DNA of 64,000 nucleotides from Streptomyces olindensis (GCA_000696115.1 JJOH01000008.1:62001-126000); one strand, 5' to 3'. Positions 35,907 through 45,868 are shown, counted from the stretch's first letter. Program-made: numbers and translations. Notes: generated by a model from the sequence alone, not told the origin.

Positions 35907-37412
35907 GTGGACCTGGCTTTGGCGCCGGAGACCCTGGCGCGATGGCAGTTCGGCATCACCACCGTCTATCACTTTCTGTTCGTCCCCCTGACGATCTCGC
36001 TGGCCGCGCTCACCGCCGGGCTGCAGACCGCCTGGGTGCGGACGGAGAAGGAGAAGTACCTCCGGGCGACGAAGTTCTGGGGCAAGCTCTTCCTGATCAA
36101 CATCGCGATGGGCGTGGTCACCGGCATCGTGCAGGAGTTCCAGTTCGGCATGAACTGGTCCGACTACTCGCGCTTCGTCGGGGACGTCTTCGGTGCGCCG
36201 CTCGCCTTCGAGGCCCTGATCGCCTTCTTCTTCGAGTCCACCTTCATCGGCCTGTGGATCTTCGGCTGGGACAAGCTGCCCAAGAAGATCCACCTGGCCT
36301 GCATCTGGATGGTGTCGATCGGCACGCTGCTGTCGGCGTACTTCATCCTCGCCGCGAACTCGTGGATGCAGCACCCGGTCGGCTACCGGATCAACGGTGA
36401 GAAGGGCCGGGCCGAGCTCACCGACTTCTGGCTGGTGCTGACCCAGAACACCACGCTCAACCAGGTCTTCCACAGCTTCTCCGCGGCCTTCCTGACCGGC
36501 GGCGCCTTCATGGTGGGGATCGCCGCCTTCCACCTGCTGCGCAAGAAGCACATCCCGGTGATGCGCACCTCCCTCCGGCTCGGCCTGGTCACCGTCGCCG
36601 TCGGCGGCCTGCTCACCGCGGTCAGCGGGGACACCCTGGGCAAGGTCATGTACGAGCAGCAGCCGATGAAGATGGCCGCTGCCGAGGCGCTGTGGGACGG
36701 CGAGAAGCCGGCGCCCTTCTCGGTGTTCGCCTACGGGGACGTCGACAAGGGGCACAACAAGGTCGCCCTGGAGATCCCCGGTCTGCTCTCCTTCCTGGCC
36801 CACAGCGACTTCGAGTCGTACGTGCCGGGCATCAACGACACCAACAAGGCGCTGCAGGAGAAGTTCGGCCCCGGTGACTACAAGCCCATCGTCCCCGTCG
36901 CCTACTGGGGCTTCCGCTGGATGATCGGCTTCGGCATGGCGTCGTTCTCGATCGGCCTGCTGGGGCTGTGGCTCACCCGGAAGAAGTTCCTGCTGCCGGC
37001 CGCCTGGCGGACCGGGGAGGACGAAGTGCCGCATCTGGTGCTGTTCCGGAAGCCGCTCCGGCCGCGACTCACCCGCCTGTACTGGCTGGTGGCGGTCTGG
37101 ACGATGGCCTTCCCGCTGATCGCCAACTCCTGGGGCTGGATCTTCACCGAGATGGGCCGCCAGCCGTGGGTCGTCTACGGCCTGTTCCAGACCCGGGACG
37201 CGGTCTCCCCCGGTGTCTCCCAGGCCGAGGTCCTCACCTCGATGATCGTCTTCACCACGCTGTACGCGATCCTCGCCGTCGTCGAGGTCAAGCTGCTGGT
37301 CAAGTACGTCAAGGCGGGCCCGCCGGAGCTCACCGAGGCCGACCTCAACCCGCCCACGAAGATCGGCGGCGACTCCCGTGACGCCGACAAGCCGATGGCC
37401 TTCTCGTACTAG
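35907..37412 (+). CDS. cydA: Cytochrome bd ubiquinol/menaquinol oxidase subunit I
   Basis: A 501-residue CydA with about nine membrane helices. It contains the haem-ligand His in TTVYHFLFVPLTI (about residue 19), EFQFGMNWSDYSRFVGDVFGAPLA, FESTFIGLWIFGW and GWIFTEMGRQPWVVYG. It binds haems b558, b595 and d and oxidises menaquinol, reducing O2 with high affinity. GTG start with AAGGAG upstream. First gene of cydA-cydB-cydCD; controlled by the Rex operator 23 bp upstream. Confidence 0.97.
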   Translation: MDLALAPETLARWQFGITTVYHFLFVPLTISLAALTAGLQTAWVRTEKEKYLRATKFWGKLFLINIAMGVVTGIVQEFQFGMNWSDYSRFVGDVFGAPLAFEALIAFFFESTFIGLWIFGWDKLPKKIHLACIWMVSIGTLLSAYFILAANSWMQHPVGYRINGEKGRAELTDFWLVLTQNTTLNQVFHSFSAAFLTGGAFMVGIAAFHLLRKKHIPVMRTSLRLGLVTVAVGGLLTAVSGDTLGKVMYEQQPMKMAAAEALWDGEKPAPFSVFAYGDVDKGHNKVALEIPGLLSFLAHSDFESYVPGINDTNKALQEKFGPGDYKPIVPVAYWGFRWMIGFGMASFSIGLLGLWLTRKKFLLPAAWRTGEDEVPHLVLFRKPLRPRLTRLYWLVAVWTMAFPLIANSWGWIFTEMGRQPWVVYGLFQTRDAVSPGVSQAEVLTSMIVFTTLYAILAVVEVKLLVKYVKAGPPELTEADLNPPTKIGGDSRDADKPMAFSY

Positions 37413-37432
37413 GCCGAGGGAGCTGCACAGTC

Positions 37433-38437
37433 ATGGAACTGCACGACGTCTGGTTCGTCCTGATCGCCGTCCTGTGGACCGGCTACTTCTTCCTGGAGGG
37501 CTTCGACTTCGGAGTCGGTGTGCTCACGAGGCTGCTCGCCCGGAACCGGCCCGAGAAGCGGGTGCTGATCAACACCATCGGGCCCGTCTGGGACGGCAAC
37601 GAGGTGTGGCTGCTCTCTGCGGGTGGCGCGACCTTCGCCGCCTTCCCCGAGTGGTACGCCACGCTCTTCTCCGGCTTCTACCTCCCTCTCCTGGTCATCC
37701 TGGTCTGCCTCATCGTCCGGGGCGTGGCCTTCGAGTACCGGGCCAAGCGGCCCGAGGAGAGCTGGCAGCGCAACTGGGAGACGGCGATCTTCTGGACCTC
37801 GCTGATCCCCGCGTTCCTGTGGGGTGTGGCCTTCGGCAACATCGTGCGGGGCGTGAAGATCGACCAGGACTTCAACTACGCCGGCGGCGTCCTGGACCTG
37901 CTCAACCCGTACGCGCTGCTGGGCGGTCTGGTGACGCTGGCGCTGTTCACCTTCCACGGGACGGTGTTCGTCGGGCTCAAGACCGTCGGGGAGATCCGGG
38001 AGCGGGCGCGGAAGCTGGCGCTGCGCGTCGGTCTGGTGACCGCCCTGCTGGCCCTCGCCTTCCTGGGGTGGACGCAGTCCGACCGGGGTGACGGGGTGTC
38101 GCTCGTCGCGGCGGTCGCGGCCGTGGCCTCGCTCGCCTTGGCGCTGGTCGCGGCTCGGGCGGGACGTGAGGGCTGGGCGTTCAGCCTCTCGGGGCTCACC
38201 ATCGTGGCCACGGTGGCGATGCTCTTCCTGACGCTGTTCCCGAACGTCATGCCGTCGACGCTGAACTCCGACTGGAGCCTGACCGTCACCAACGCCTCGT
38301 CCAGCCCGTACACGCTGAAGATCATGACGTGGTGCGCGGCGGTCGCCACACCGGTCGTGATGGTCTACCAGGGCTGGACGTACTGGGTGTTCCGCAAGCG
38401 GATCGGTACGCAGCACATCGCCGATCCCGTGCACTGA
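37433..38437 (+). CDS. cydB: Cytochrome bd oxidase subunit II
   Basis: A 334-residue CydB with eight membrane helices: VWFVLIAVLWTGYFFLEGFDFGVG, WDGNEVWLLSAGGATFAAFPEWYA, and the C-terminal LTVTNASSSPYTLKIMTW. It forms the quinol oxidase heterodimer with CydA and stabilises the haems. ATG start, 20 bp after cydA. Its stop overlaps the GAGG of the cydCD start region, which contains parS. Confidence 0.96.
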   Translation: MELHDVWFVLIAVLWTGYFFLEGFDFGVGVLTRLLARNRPEKRVLINTIGPVWDGNEVWLLSAGGATFAAFPEWYATLFSGFYLPLLVILVCLIVRGVAFEYRAKRPEESWQRNWETAIFWTSLIPAFLWGVAFGNIVRGVKIDQDFNYAGGVLDLLNPYALLGGLVTLALFTFHGTVFVGLKTVGEIRERARKLALRVGLVTALLALAFLGWTQSDRGDGVSLVAAVAAVASLALALVAARAGREGWAFSLSGLTIVATVAMLFLTLFPNVMPSTLNSDWSLTVTNASSSPYTLKIMTWCAAVATPVVMVYQGWTYWVFRKRIGTQHIADPVH

Positions 38438-38442
38438 GGTGT

Positions 38443-38456
38443 GTTTCACGTGAAAC
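38443..38456. other. parS: parS 7, spanning the cydCD translation start
   Basis: Perfect GTTTCACGTGAAAC from 5 bp after the cydB stop. Its second half contains GTG 38450, the likely cydCD start codon. ParB binding here would cover the ribosome-binding region of the gene. Confidence 0.95.
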
Positions 38457-41400
38457 CAATCGATCCGCGTCTGCTCCGGTACGCCCGTGCCACCCGGGGC
38501 TTCCTGGTGGCGGTCGTCGCCCTGGGAGCCGTCGGAGCGGGGCTGGTCATCGCGCAGGCGATGCTCATCGCCGAGATCGTGGTCGGCGCGTTCCAGCACC
38601 GCATGGCGGTGTCCGGACTCGTCACTCCCCTGCTGCTGTTGGTCGTCGTCGCGGTCGGGCGGGCACTGGTCGGCTGGCTCACCGAGCTCGCCGCGCACCG
38701 GGCGAGTGCGGCGGTGAAGTCGGAGTTGCGGGGGCGGTTGCTGGAGCGGTCCGCTCAGCTGGGCCCGGGGTGGCTGAGCGGGCAGCGGACCGGTTCGCTG
38801 GTCGCCCTGGCCACCCGGGGCGTCGATGCCCTCGACGACTACTTCTCCCGGTATCTGCCGCAGCTGGGTCTGGCGGTGGTGGTGCCGGTGGCGGTGCTGG
38901 CGCGGATCGTCACCGAGGACTGGGTCTCCGCGGCCATCATCGTGGGCACCCTGCCGCTGATCCCGGTCTTCATGGTGCTGATCGGCTGGGCCACCCAGTC
39001 CCGGATGGACCGTCAGTGGCGGCTGCTGTCGCGGCTGTCCGGGCACTTCCTGGACGTCGTCGCGGGGCTGCCGACGCTGAAGGTGTTCGGGCGCGCCAAG
39101 GCCCAGGCCGAGTCGATCCGGCGGATCACCGGCGAGTACCGGCGGGCGACCATGCGGACGCTGCGGATCGCGTTCATCTCCTCGTTCGCGCTGGAGCTGC
39201 TCGCGACGATCTCGGTGGCGCTGGTCGCCGTGACGATCGGCATGCGGCTGGTGCACGGCGAGATGGACCTGTACATCGGCCTGGTCATCCTCATCCTGGC
39301 GCCCGAGGCGTATCTGCCGTTGCGGCAGGTCGGGGCGCAGTACCACGCGGCGGCGGAGGGGCTCGCCGCGGCCGAGGAGATCTTCGCCGTCCTCGAGACG
39401 TCCGTTCCGGCGCCCGGTTCCAAGGCCGTGCCGGAGGGGGCGCTGGCCTTCGAGGGCGTGACCGTCCGGTATCCGGGGCGGTCGGCGGACGCCGTCTCGG
39501 AGGTGTCCTTCACCGTCGACCCCGGGGAGACGGTCGCGCTGGTCGGCCCGAGCGGGGCGGGCAAGTCGACGCTGCTGCACGTGCTGCTCGGGTTCGTGCC
39601 TCCGGCCGAGGGGCGGGTGCGGGTCGGGGGAGTCGACCTCGCCGAGGCCGACCTGGAGCAGTGGCGGTCCCGGGTCGCGTGGGTGCCGCAGCGGCCGCAT
39701 CTGTTCGCCGGGACGATCGCCGAGAACGTACGGCTGGCCCGGCCCGACGCCGACGACGAGGCCGTCCGGCGGGCGCTGCGGGACGCCGGGGCGCTGGAGT
39801 TCGTGGACGCGCTGCCCGAGGGTGTCGGCACCCGGCTCGGCGAGGACGGGACCGGACTGTCCGCCGGGCAGCGGCAGCGGCTCGCGCTGGCCCGGGCGTT
39901 CCTCGCGGACCGGCCGGTGCTGCTGCTCGACGAGCCCACGGCCGCGCTGGACGGGGCCACGGAGGCCGAGGTCGTGGCAGCGGTGCGGCGGCTGGCGGCC
40001 GGGCGGACGGTGCTGCTCGTGGTGCACCGGCCGGCGCTGCTGGGGGTGGCGGACCGGGTGGTGCGGCTGTCGGAGCCCGAGGCCACCGCGGCGCCCTCTG
40101 CGCCGGCCGCGCTCCATGGAGCGCGTTCCGCCGAGGCCGAGCTGCCCGTGCCGGCCATGTCGGCGGTGCCGGTCGTGCCGGCCGTGTCTGTCGACGAGCC
40201 CGCTTCCGGTGGTGTCCTCGCACGCGTCCGCGCCATGTCCGGTGCCCGGCGCGGGCGGCTGGGACTCGCGCTGCTGCTGGGGAGTCTCGCGCTCGGAAGC
40301 GCCGTGGGGCTCATGGCCACCTCCGGGTGGCTGATCTCGCGGGCCTCGCAGCAGCCGCCCGTGCTGTACCTGATGGTGGCCGTGACGGCGACGCGGGCGT
40401 TCGGGATCGGGCGGGCCGTGTTCCGGTACGCCGAGCGGCTGGTCTCGCACGACGCCGTCCTGCGGATGCTGGCGGACACCAGGGTCGCGGTGTTCCGCAG
40501 GCTGGAGCGGCTGGCGCCCGCCGGGTTGCGTGAGGCCCGCCGGGGCGATCTGCTCTCCCGGCTGGTCGCGGACGTGGACGCGCTGCAGGACTACTGGCTG
40601 CGGTGGCTGCTGCCGGCCGGGGCGGCCGTCGTCGTGTCGGCCGCGTCTGTCGGCTTCACGGCGTGGCTGCTGCCCGAGGCCGGGGCGGTGCTTGCGGCCG
40701 GGCTGCTGGCCGCCGGTGCGGGCGTGCCGCTGATCACCGGTGCCGTCGCCCGGCGGGCCGAGCACCGACTGGCGCCCGCCCGAGGGGTGCTGGCGACCCG
40801 GGTGACCGATCTGCTCACCGGCACGGCGGAGCTGACCGTCGCCGGTGCCCTGCCGGCGCGGACCGCCGAGGCGCGCGAGGCCGACGGGGCACTCACCCGG
40901 ATCGCCTCGCGCGCCGCCACCGCCACGGCCCTCGGCGACGGGCTCACCGCGCTGGTCTCCGGCCTCACGGTCACGGCCGCCGCCCTGCTCGGCGCGCAGG
41001 CGGTCGCGGCCGGAAGGCTGGACGGCGTGACCATGGCCGTCGTCGTCCTCACCCCGCTGGCCGCCTTCGAGGCCGTGCTCGGGCTGCCGCTGGCCGTGCA
41101 GTACCGGCAGCGGGTGCGCCGCAGCGCCGAGCGGGTGTACGAGGTGCTGGACGCCCCGGAGCCCGTGAGGGAGCCGGAGCGGCCCCGACAGTCGCCCGCC
41201 TCGCCCTTCCCGCTCCAGGTCAGGGGGCTGACCGCGCGGCACGTGGGGCAGGAGCGGCACGCGCTCGCCGGCCTCGATCTGACCCTGGAGGAGGGCCGCC
41301 GGGTCGCCGTGGTCGGACCTTCCGGCTCCGGCAAGACCACGCTGGCGCAGGTGCTGCTGCGGTTCCTCGACGCGGAGGCGGGTTCCTACACGCTCGCGGG

Positions 41401-41956
41401 CGTGGACGCGTACGCCCTGCTCGGCGACGACGTCCGCGGGCTCGTCGGGCTGTGTGCGCAGGACGCGCACCTCTTCGACAGCTCACTGCGGGAGAACCTG
41501 CTGCTCGCCCGGAAGGACGCCACCGAGGACGAACTGCGTGGCGCGCTGGGCCGGGCCCGGCTGCTGGAGTGGGCCGACAGCCTGCCCGACGGGCTCGACA
41601 CGCTCGTCGGCGAGCACGGGGCCCGGCTGTCCGGAGGGCAGCGGCAGCGGCTGGCACTGGCCCGGGCCCTGCTCGCCGACTTCCCCGTCCTGGTGCTGGA
41701 CGAGCCCGCCGAGCACCTGGACCTGCCGACCGCCGACGCGCTCACCGCCGACCTGCTGGCAGCCACGGAGGGCCGTACGACGCTGCTGATCACGCACCGG
41801 CTGGCGGGCCTGGAGGCAGTGGACGAGGTGCTCGTGCTGGAGCACGGACGGGTCGTGCAGCGCGGTCCGTACGCGGAGCTGGTGTCCGCGGACGGGCCGC
41901 TGCGGGACATGGCGGAGCGCGAGGCGGCGGCGGAGTCTCTCGTGGGAGCGCCCTGA
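38450..41956 (+). CDS. cydCD: CydDC-type ABC exporter, fused heterodimer
   Basis: A 1168-residue fusion of the two CydDC half transporters. The first half has membrane helices (about 15-300) and an ATPase with Walker A GPSGAGKST and signature LSAGQ. The second half (from about 590) has membrane helices and an ATPase with GPSGSGKTT and LSGGQ. CydDC exports thiols or haem-related species needed to assemble cytochrome bd. GTG 38450 was chosen: GAGG (38436-38439) lies 10 bases upstream, whereas GTG 38441 is only one base away. No stop separates the halves. Confidence 0.93.
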   Translation: MKPIDPRLLRYARATRGFLVAVVALGAVGAGLVIAQAMLIAEIVVGAFQHRMAVSGLVTPLLLLVVVAVGRALVGWLTELAAHRASAAVKSELRGRLLERSAQLGPGWLSGQRTGSLVALATRGVDALDDYFSRYLPQLGLAVVVPVAVLARIVTEDWVSAAIIVGTLPLIPVFMVLIGWATQSRMDRQWRLLSRLSGHFLDVVAGLPTLKVFGRAKAQAESIRRITGEYRRATMRTLRIAFISSFALELLATISVALVAVTIGMRLVHGEMDLYIGLVILILAPEAYLPLRQVGAQYHAAAEGLAAAEEIFAVLETSVPAPGSKAVPEGALAFEGVTVRYPGRSADAVSEVSFTVDPGETVALVGPSGAGKSTLLHVLLGFVPPAEGRVRVGGVDLAEADLEQWRSRVAWVPQRPHLFAGTIAENVRLARPDADDEAVRRALRDAGALEFVDALPEGVGTRLGEDGTGLSAGQRQRLALARAFLADRPVLLLDEPTAALDGATEAEVVAAVRRLAAGRTVLLVVHRPALLGVADRVVRLSEPEATAAPSAPAALHGARSAEAELPVPAMSAVPVVPAVSVDEPASGGVLARVRAMSGARRGRLGLALLLGSLALGSAVGLMATSGWLISRASQQPPVLYLMVAVTATRAFGIGRAVFRYAERLVSHDAVLRMLADTRVAVFRRLERLAPAGLREARRGDLLSRLVADVDALQDYWLRWLLPAGAAVVVSAASVGFTAWLLPEAGAVLAAGLLAAGAGVPLITGAVARRAEHRLAPARGVLATRVTDLLTGTAELTVAGALPARTAEAREADGALTRIASRAATATALGDGLTALVSGLTVTAAALLGAQAVAAGRLDGVTMAVVVLTPLAAFEAVLGLPLAVQYRQRVRRSAERVYEVLDAPEPVREPERPRQSPASPFPLQVRGLTARHVGQERHALAGLDLTLEEGRRVAVVGPSGSGKTTLAQVLLRFLDAEAGSYTLAGVDAYALLGDDVRGLVGLCAQDAHLFDSSLRENLLLARKDATEDELRGALGRARLLEWADSLPDGLDTLVGEHGARLSGGQRQRLALARALLADFPVLVLDEPAEHLDLPTADALTADLLAATEGRTTLLITHRLAGLEAVDEVLVLEHGRVVQRGPYAELVSADGPLRDMAEREAAAESLVGAP

Positions 41957-42105
41957 CACGTACGGGACCTGCCGGGCCGACCGCCCCGGCCCCGGACAGG
42001 TCCCGGCCGGGGCAGGCGTCGCGCTGATCCGTTCGGGGCAGCCCGTCCCCCGGCCGTACGACATGAACAGGGCCGGGACCGCCGGGCTGGGCGACGATCA
42101 CTGAC

Positions 42106-43161
42106 ATGCGCTCACATCGCCGCCTGAGGCTGCTGGTTCCGGTCCTGCTGTGCACGCTGGCGGTCCTCGGGGCCCGGCCCACGGCGGTGGAGAAGGAACC
42201 CGGGAGCGGCAGCGGCACGAGCGGCCTCAGCGCCGAGGTGGTGCGGCTGTACGAAGAGGCCGCGGTGGCGACCCAGCAGTACGAGGCCGGCCGCAAGGAG
42301 GCCGACGAGCAACGGGCCAGAGCACAGCGGGCGGAGGAGCTCCTGGACGCCCAGCGGCGGCACATCGCCGACCTGCACGAGGACCTGGGGCGGATCGCCC
42401 GCGCCCAGTACCGCACCAGCGGTGGCCTGCCGGTGGCCGCGCGGATGATCCTGGCCGACAGCCCCGACGACCTGATGCGCGGTCAGCACGCCTTCTCGCA
42501 GGCGGATCTCGCTCTGAACAACGCGATCTCCAAGAACCGCCGGGCCGAGGCACGCCTGGCGGCGGACGAGGCCAAGGCGGCGGCCCAGTGGCAGGCGCTG
42601 GAGACGCGGAACACCCAACTCGCCGCTCTGAAGTCGGACATCGAGCAGAAGCTCGAAGCGGCACGCTCCCGGCTCCAGGGGCAGGCGGACGCCGCGGTCG
42701 CCGCCGGGGCCTGCCACGGGGCCGTCCGGCTGGACCAGCCGGATACCGGGTTCACCAGTGACTGGGTCGCGCCTGTGGAGACGTACGAGTTGTCCGCGTC
42801 CTACGGCAGCGGCGGTGCGCGGTGGTCGAGCCGGCACACCGGGCAGGACTTCGCGGTGCCGATCGGCACGCCGGTGCAGGCCGTGGGCGCCGGCCGGGTG
42901 GTGCGGGTGTCCTGCGGTGGTGCCTTCGGCATGGAGATCGTGCTCCAGCACGCGGGCGGCTACTACACGCAGTACGCCCATCTCGCGTCCGTCGCCGTCG
43001 ACCAGGGCGAGCACGTCAGCCCCGGCCAGTGGATCGGCCAGTCCGGCAGTACGGGCAACTCCACCGGACCGCACCTGCACTTCGAGACCCGGGTCACGCC
43101 GGAGATGGGCTCGGCGGTGAACCCGGTGGCGTGGCTGGCGGCGCGCGGGGTGTCGCTCTGA
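42106..43161 (+). CDS. Secreted M23-family peptidase with coiled coil
   Basis: A 351-residue cell-wall hydrolase: an N-terminal signal or anchor helix (about 4-24), a coiled-coil region (about 45-195, many Ala, Glu and Arg, like NlpC/EnvC-type activators) and a C-terminal LytM domain (about 225-345). H in RHTGQDFAVP and the HLHFE motif bind the catalytic zinc. It cleaves peptidoglycan peptides outside the cell. ATG start. A CAGGTCCC hairpin closes the cyd operon upstream. Confidence 0.9.
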   Translation: MRSHRRLRLLVPVLLCTLAVLGARPTAVEKEPGSGSGTSGLSAEVVRLYEEAAVATQQYEAGRKEADEQRARAQRAEELLDAQRRHIADLHEDLGRIARAQYRTSGGLPVAARMILADSPDDLMRGQHAFSQADLALNNAISKNRRAEARLAADEAKAAAQWQALETRNTQLAALKSDIEQKLEAARSRLQGQADAAVAAGACHGAVRLDQPDTGFTSDWVAPVETYELSASYGSGGARWSSRHTGQDFAVPIGTPVQAVGAGRVVRVSCGGAFGMEIVLQHAGGYYTQYAHLASVAVDQGEHVSPGQWIGQSGSTGNSTGPHLHFETRVTPEMGSAVNPVAWLAARGVSL

Positions 43162-43223
43162 TCCGAGACGGACGGGTGGACCGGGCCTAGGGGGTGTCCG
43201 CAAAGTCCCGCCTGCCCGCGACG

Positions 43224-44111
43224 CTAGGGCAGCTCGGTCAGCAACCGCTCGATCACGACCGCCACACCGTCGTCGTTGTTCGCGACCGTCCGCCCGGAGG
43301 CGGCGGCGATCACGTCCGGGTGGGCGTTGCCCATCGCGTACGACCGGCCCGCCCAGGTCAGCATCTCCACGTCGTTCGGCATGTCGCCGAAGGCGACGAC
43401 CTCCTCGTGCGTGATGCCGCGCTCGGCGCAGCACAGGGCGAGCGTGCTGGCCTTGGACACTCCGGGGCCGCTGATCTCCAGCAGGGCGCTGGGGCTGGAG
43501 CGGGTCACGTTGGCGCGGTCGCCGATGGCGAGCCGGGCCAGGGTGAGGAAGGCGTCGGGGTCGATCTCGGGGTGATAGGCGAGGATCTTCAGCACCGGCT
43601 CCGCGGCCGCCGGGTGATCCGGAGAGAGCAGTTCCTCGGCGGGGTCCAGGCTGTCGGGTATCTCCATGTGCAGCTTCGGATACGCCGGCTCCTGGTAGAA
43701 GCCGTACGTCTGCTCCACCGCGTACACCGTGCCGGGCGCCGCCTCGCGGAGCAGTCGTACGGCGTCCAGCGCGTTCTCCCGCGCCAGCTCCCGCACCTTC
43801 ACGAACCGGTGGGCGCCGGGGCCGCCGTGCAGGTCGACCACGGCGGCGCCGTTGCCGCAGATCGCCAGGCCGTGGCCGTGCACATGGTCGCTGACGACGT
43901 CCATCCACCGGGCCGGGCGGCCGGTGACGAAGAAGACCTCGATGCCCGCCTCCTCGGCGGCGGCCAGTGCGGCGACCGTGCGCGGGGACACCGACTTGTC
44001 GTCGCGCAGCAGGGTGCCGTCGAGGTCGGTGGCGATGAGCCGCGGCGGGAGGGTCTGCGGGGCGGTCTCGGGCTGTCGGGTCGCTGAGGTCACCCGGCCA
44101 TTGTCCCGCAT
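43224..44111 (-). CDS. Cof-type HAD phosphatase
   Basis: A 295-residue HAD superfamily IIB phosphatase. [10 protein letters not shown] provides the nucleophile Asp, FVTGRP motif II, and [14 protein letters not shown] motif IV, with a cap domain between motifs II and III. Substrates are probably sugar phosphates or flavin phosphates. ATG at 44111 or GTG at 44093; no clear ribosome-binding site. A paralogue lies at 52125-52928 in this window. Confidence 0.9.
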   Translation of the reverse strand: MRDNGRVTSATRQPETAPQTLPPRLIATDLDGTLLRDDKSVSPRTVAALAAAEEAGIEVFFVTGRPARWMDVVSDHVHGHGLAICGNGAAVVDLHGGPGAHRFVKVRELARENALDAVRLLREAAPGTVYAVEQTYGFYQEPAYPKLHMEIPDSLDPAEELLSPDHPAAAEPVLKILAYHPEIDPDAFLTLARLAIGDRANVTRSSPSALLEISGPGVSKASTLALCCAERGITHEEVVAFGDMPNDVEMLTWAGRSYAMGNAHPDVIAAASGRTVANNDDGVAVVIERLLTELP

Positions 44112-44189
44112 ATGCCTGCACGGGCGTGCGGGACTCCGCACAGGTGAGTGGATACCGTCCTCACCAGGGCTCCCTCGGGTCGTGCACCG

Positions 44190-45092
44190 TCAGCGCAGCT
44201 GCGCCGGTGCCTCCATCGCGATCTGCTCGAAGACCTTCTCGTCCGCCGCGAAGTCCGAGTCGGGGATCGGCCAATGGATCACCAGCTCAGTGAAGCCCAG
44301 TTCCGCGTGCCGGCCGGCGAAGTCGACGAAGGCGTCCAGGGACCGCAGCGGGCCGCCGCGCTCCGGGGTGAATCCGGTGAGCAGGACCTTGTCGAGGTCG
44401 GTCATGTCCCGGCCGATCTCGGCGCAGATGTCGGCCAGCTTCTCCGCCTGTCCGCGAATGGCCTGAATCGACTGTTCAGGAGTGCCGTTCTCGTACAGCT
44501 TGGGGTCGCCGGTGGTCACCCACGCCTGCCCGTACCGGGCGGCGAGCCGCATCCCGCGCGGCCCGGTCGCGGCCACCGCGAACGGCAGTCGGGGGCGCTG
44601 CACACAGCCGGGAATGTTCCGCGCCTCATGCGCCGAGTAGAAGTCGCCCTCGTACGACACCGCGTTCTCGCTGAGCAGTCGGTCGAGCAGCGGCACGAAC
44701 TCGCCGAAGCGGTCGGCGCGCTCCCGCGGCGTCCACGGCTCCTGGCCGAGCGCGGTGGCGTCGAAGCCCGAGCCGCCCGCGCCGATACCCAGCGTGACGC
44801 GCCCGCCGGAGATGTCGTCCAGGGAGATCAGCTCCTTGGCGAGGGTCACCGGATGCCGGAAGTTCGGCGAGGTCACCAGGGTGCCCAGCCGCAGCCGCTC
44901 GGTGATGGTCGCGGCGGCGGTGAGGGTGGGCACGGCACCGAACCAGGGGCCGTCCCGGAAACTGCGCCAGGACAGGTGGTCGTAGGTGTACGCGGTGTGG
45001 AAGCCGAGCTGCTCGGCGCGCGTCCAGGCCGCACGGCCGCCTTCGTGCCAGCGGCGGTACGGGAGGATCACGGTGCTCAGACGCAGACTCAT
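44190..45092 (-). CDS. LLM-class F420-dependent oxidoreductase
   Basis: A 300-residue luciferase-like monooxygenase (TIM barrel): [56 protein letters not shown]. Such actinobacterial enzymes commonly use F420. Substrate unknown. ATG at 45092. A parS site lies 37 bp upstream, between this gene and kptA. Confidence 0.85.
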   Translation of the reverse strand: MSLRLSTVILPYRRWHEGGRAAWTRAEQLGFHTAYTYDHLSWRSFRDGPWFGAVPTLTAAATITERLRLGTLVTSPNFRHPVTLAKELISLDDISGGRVTLGIGAGGSGFDATALGQEPWTPRERADRFGEFVPLLDRLLSENAVSYEGDFYSAHEARNIPGCVQRPRLPFAVAATGPRGMRLAARYGQAWVTTGDPKLYENGTPEQSIQAIRGQAEKLADICAEIGRDMTDLDKVLLTGFTPERGGPLRSLDAFVDFAGRHAELGFTELVIHWPIPDSDFAADEKVFEQIAMEAPAQLR

Positions 45093-45128
45093 GACACCGA
45101 GCCTAAGGGACCCCTGCGGAACGCCCCT

Positions 45129-45142
45129 GTTTCACGTGAAAC
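45129..45142. other. parS: parS 8
   Basis: Perfect GTTTCACGTGAAAC within an 18-bp palindrome (45127-45144), between the start of the LLM gene and the end of kptA. Confidence 0.95.
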
Positions 45143-45180
45143 AGTCACCCTCGGTCACGGAGGGCGGGGCGGACGGTAAG

Positions 45181-45729
45181 TCAGTGAGGATCGGGAAAGC
45201 GCAGGTACCCCGGAGGTACGGCCCGGGTCAGCCAGACCCCGTTCGCGCTGACGTGGAAGACGTGGCCGTCGCGGTGCATGGCCGCCGCGTCCACCACCAG
45301 CACCACCGGTCGGCCGCGCCGGGCACCCACGCGGGTCGCCGTCTCGCGGTCGGACGAGAGATGGACGGCATGCCGGTTCATCGGCCGGAGGCCCTCGGCC
45401 CGGATCGCGTCCAGGGTGCGGGCGACGGTGCCGTGGTAGAGGCGCGCGGGCGGCGTCGCCGGGGGCAGCCCGAGGTCGACCTCCACGCTGTGGCCCTGGC
45501 TGGCGCGGATCCGCGTGCCCTCGACGGCGAAGCGCCGCTTGTCGTTGGTGGCGACGACATGGTCCAGTTCGGCACGGGTGAAACGGAAGCCGTGCGAGGC
45601 GGCCGCGGCGATCAGCGCGTCGATCTCGACCCAGCCGCCCTCGTCGAGTGCCAGCCCGATCCGTTCCGGCTGGTGGCGAAGGTGCTTGGAAAGGTACTTC
45701 GATACCTTCACGGTGCGTCGCTCGTCCAT
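45181..45729 (-). CDS. kptA: RNA 2'-phosphotransferase (Tpt1/KptA family)
   Basis: A 182-residue KptA: VSKYLSKHLRHQPERIGL at the N terminus, then LYHGTVARTLDAIRAEGL, RHAVHLSSDRETA and FHVSANGVWLTRAVPP, with the Arg-His-Arg-Arg NAD-binding residues retained. It transfers the 2'-phosphate of RNA to NAD+. Bacteria lack eukaryotic tRNA splicing, so its bacterial substrate is unclear. ATG at 45729. DnaA-like boxes precede it. Confidence 0.93.
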   Translation of the reverse strand: MDERRTVKVSKYLSKHLRHQPERIGLALDEGGWVEIDALIAAAASHGFRFTRAELDHVVATNDKRRFAVEGTRIRASQGHSVEVDLGLPPATPPARLYHGTVARTLDAIRAEGLRPMNRHAVHLSSDRETATRVGARRGRPVVLVVDAAAMHRDGHVFHVSANGVWLTRAVPPGYLRFPDPH

Positions 45730-45785
45730 GCCACCAGGGTGCGGGAGAGACGTGAATCACGCGATCGAGTTTCGATCCGCAGGTT

Positions 45786-45839
45786 TGATCCACAGCCAAG
45801 TGGTGTTATCCACAGGGGAATTGGCGATTCTGTGGACAA
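45786..45839. promoter_or_regulatory. DnaA-box trio
   Basis: Within 54 bp: TGATCCACA (45786-45794, near-consensus), TTATCCACA (45806-45814, perfect E. coli consensus) and TGTGGACAA (45831-45839, minus-strand TTGTCCACA, perfect Streptomyces consensus). It lies between the kptA start and the 3' end of the hydrolase-SDR gene. Confidence 0.7.
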
Positions 45840-45868
45840 CTGGCCTTCGTTTCCGCTGCCTTGGGCCG

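Noticed and set aside
37409..41470. 1353-codon minus-strand frame across the cyd genes
   Set aside because: Antisense of cydB and cydCD; the protein is rich in Gln, Arg, His and Gly and shows no family motif.
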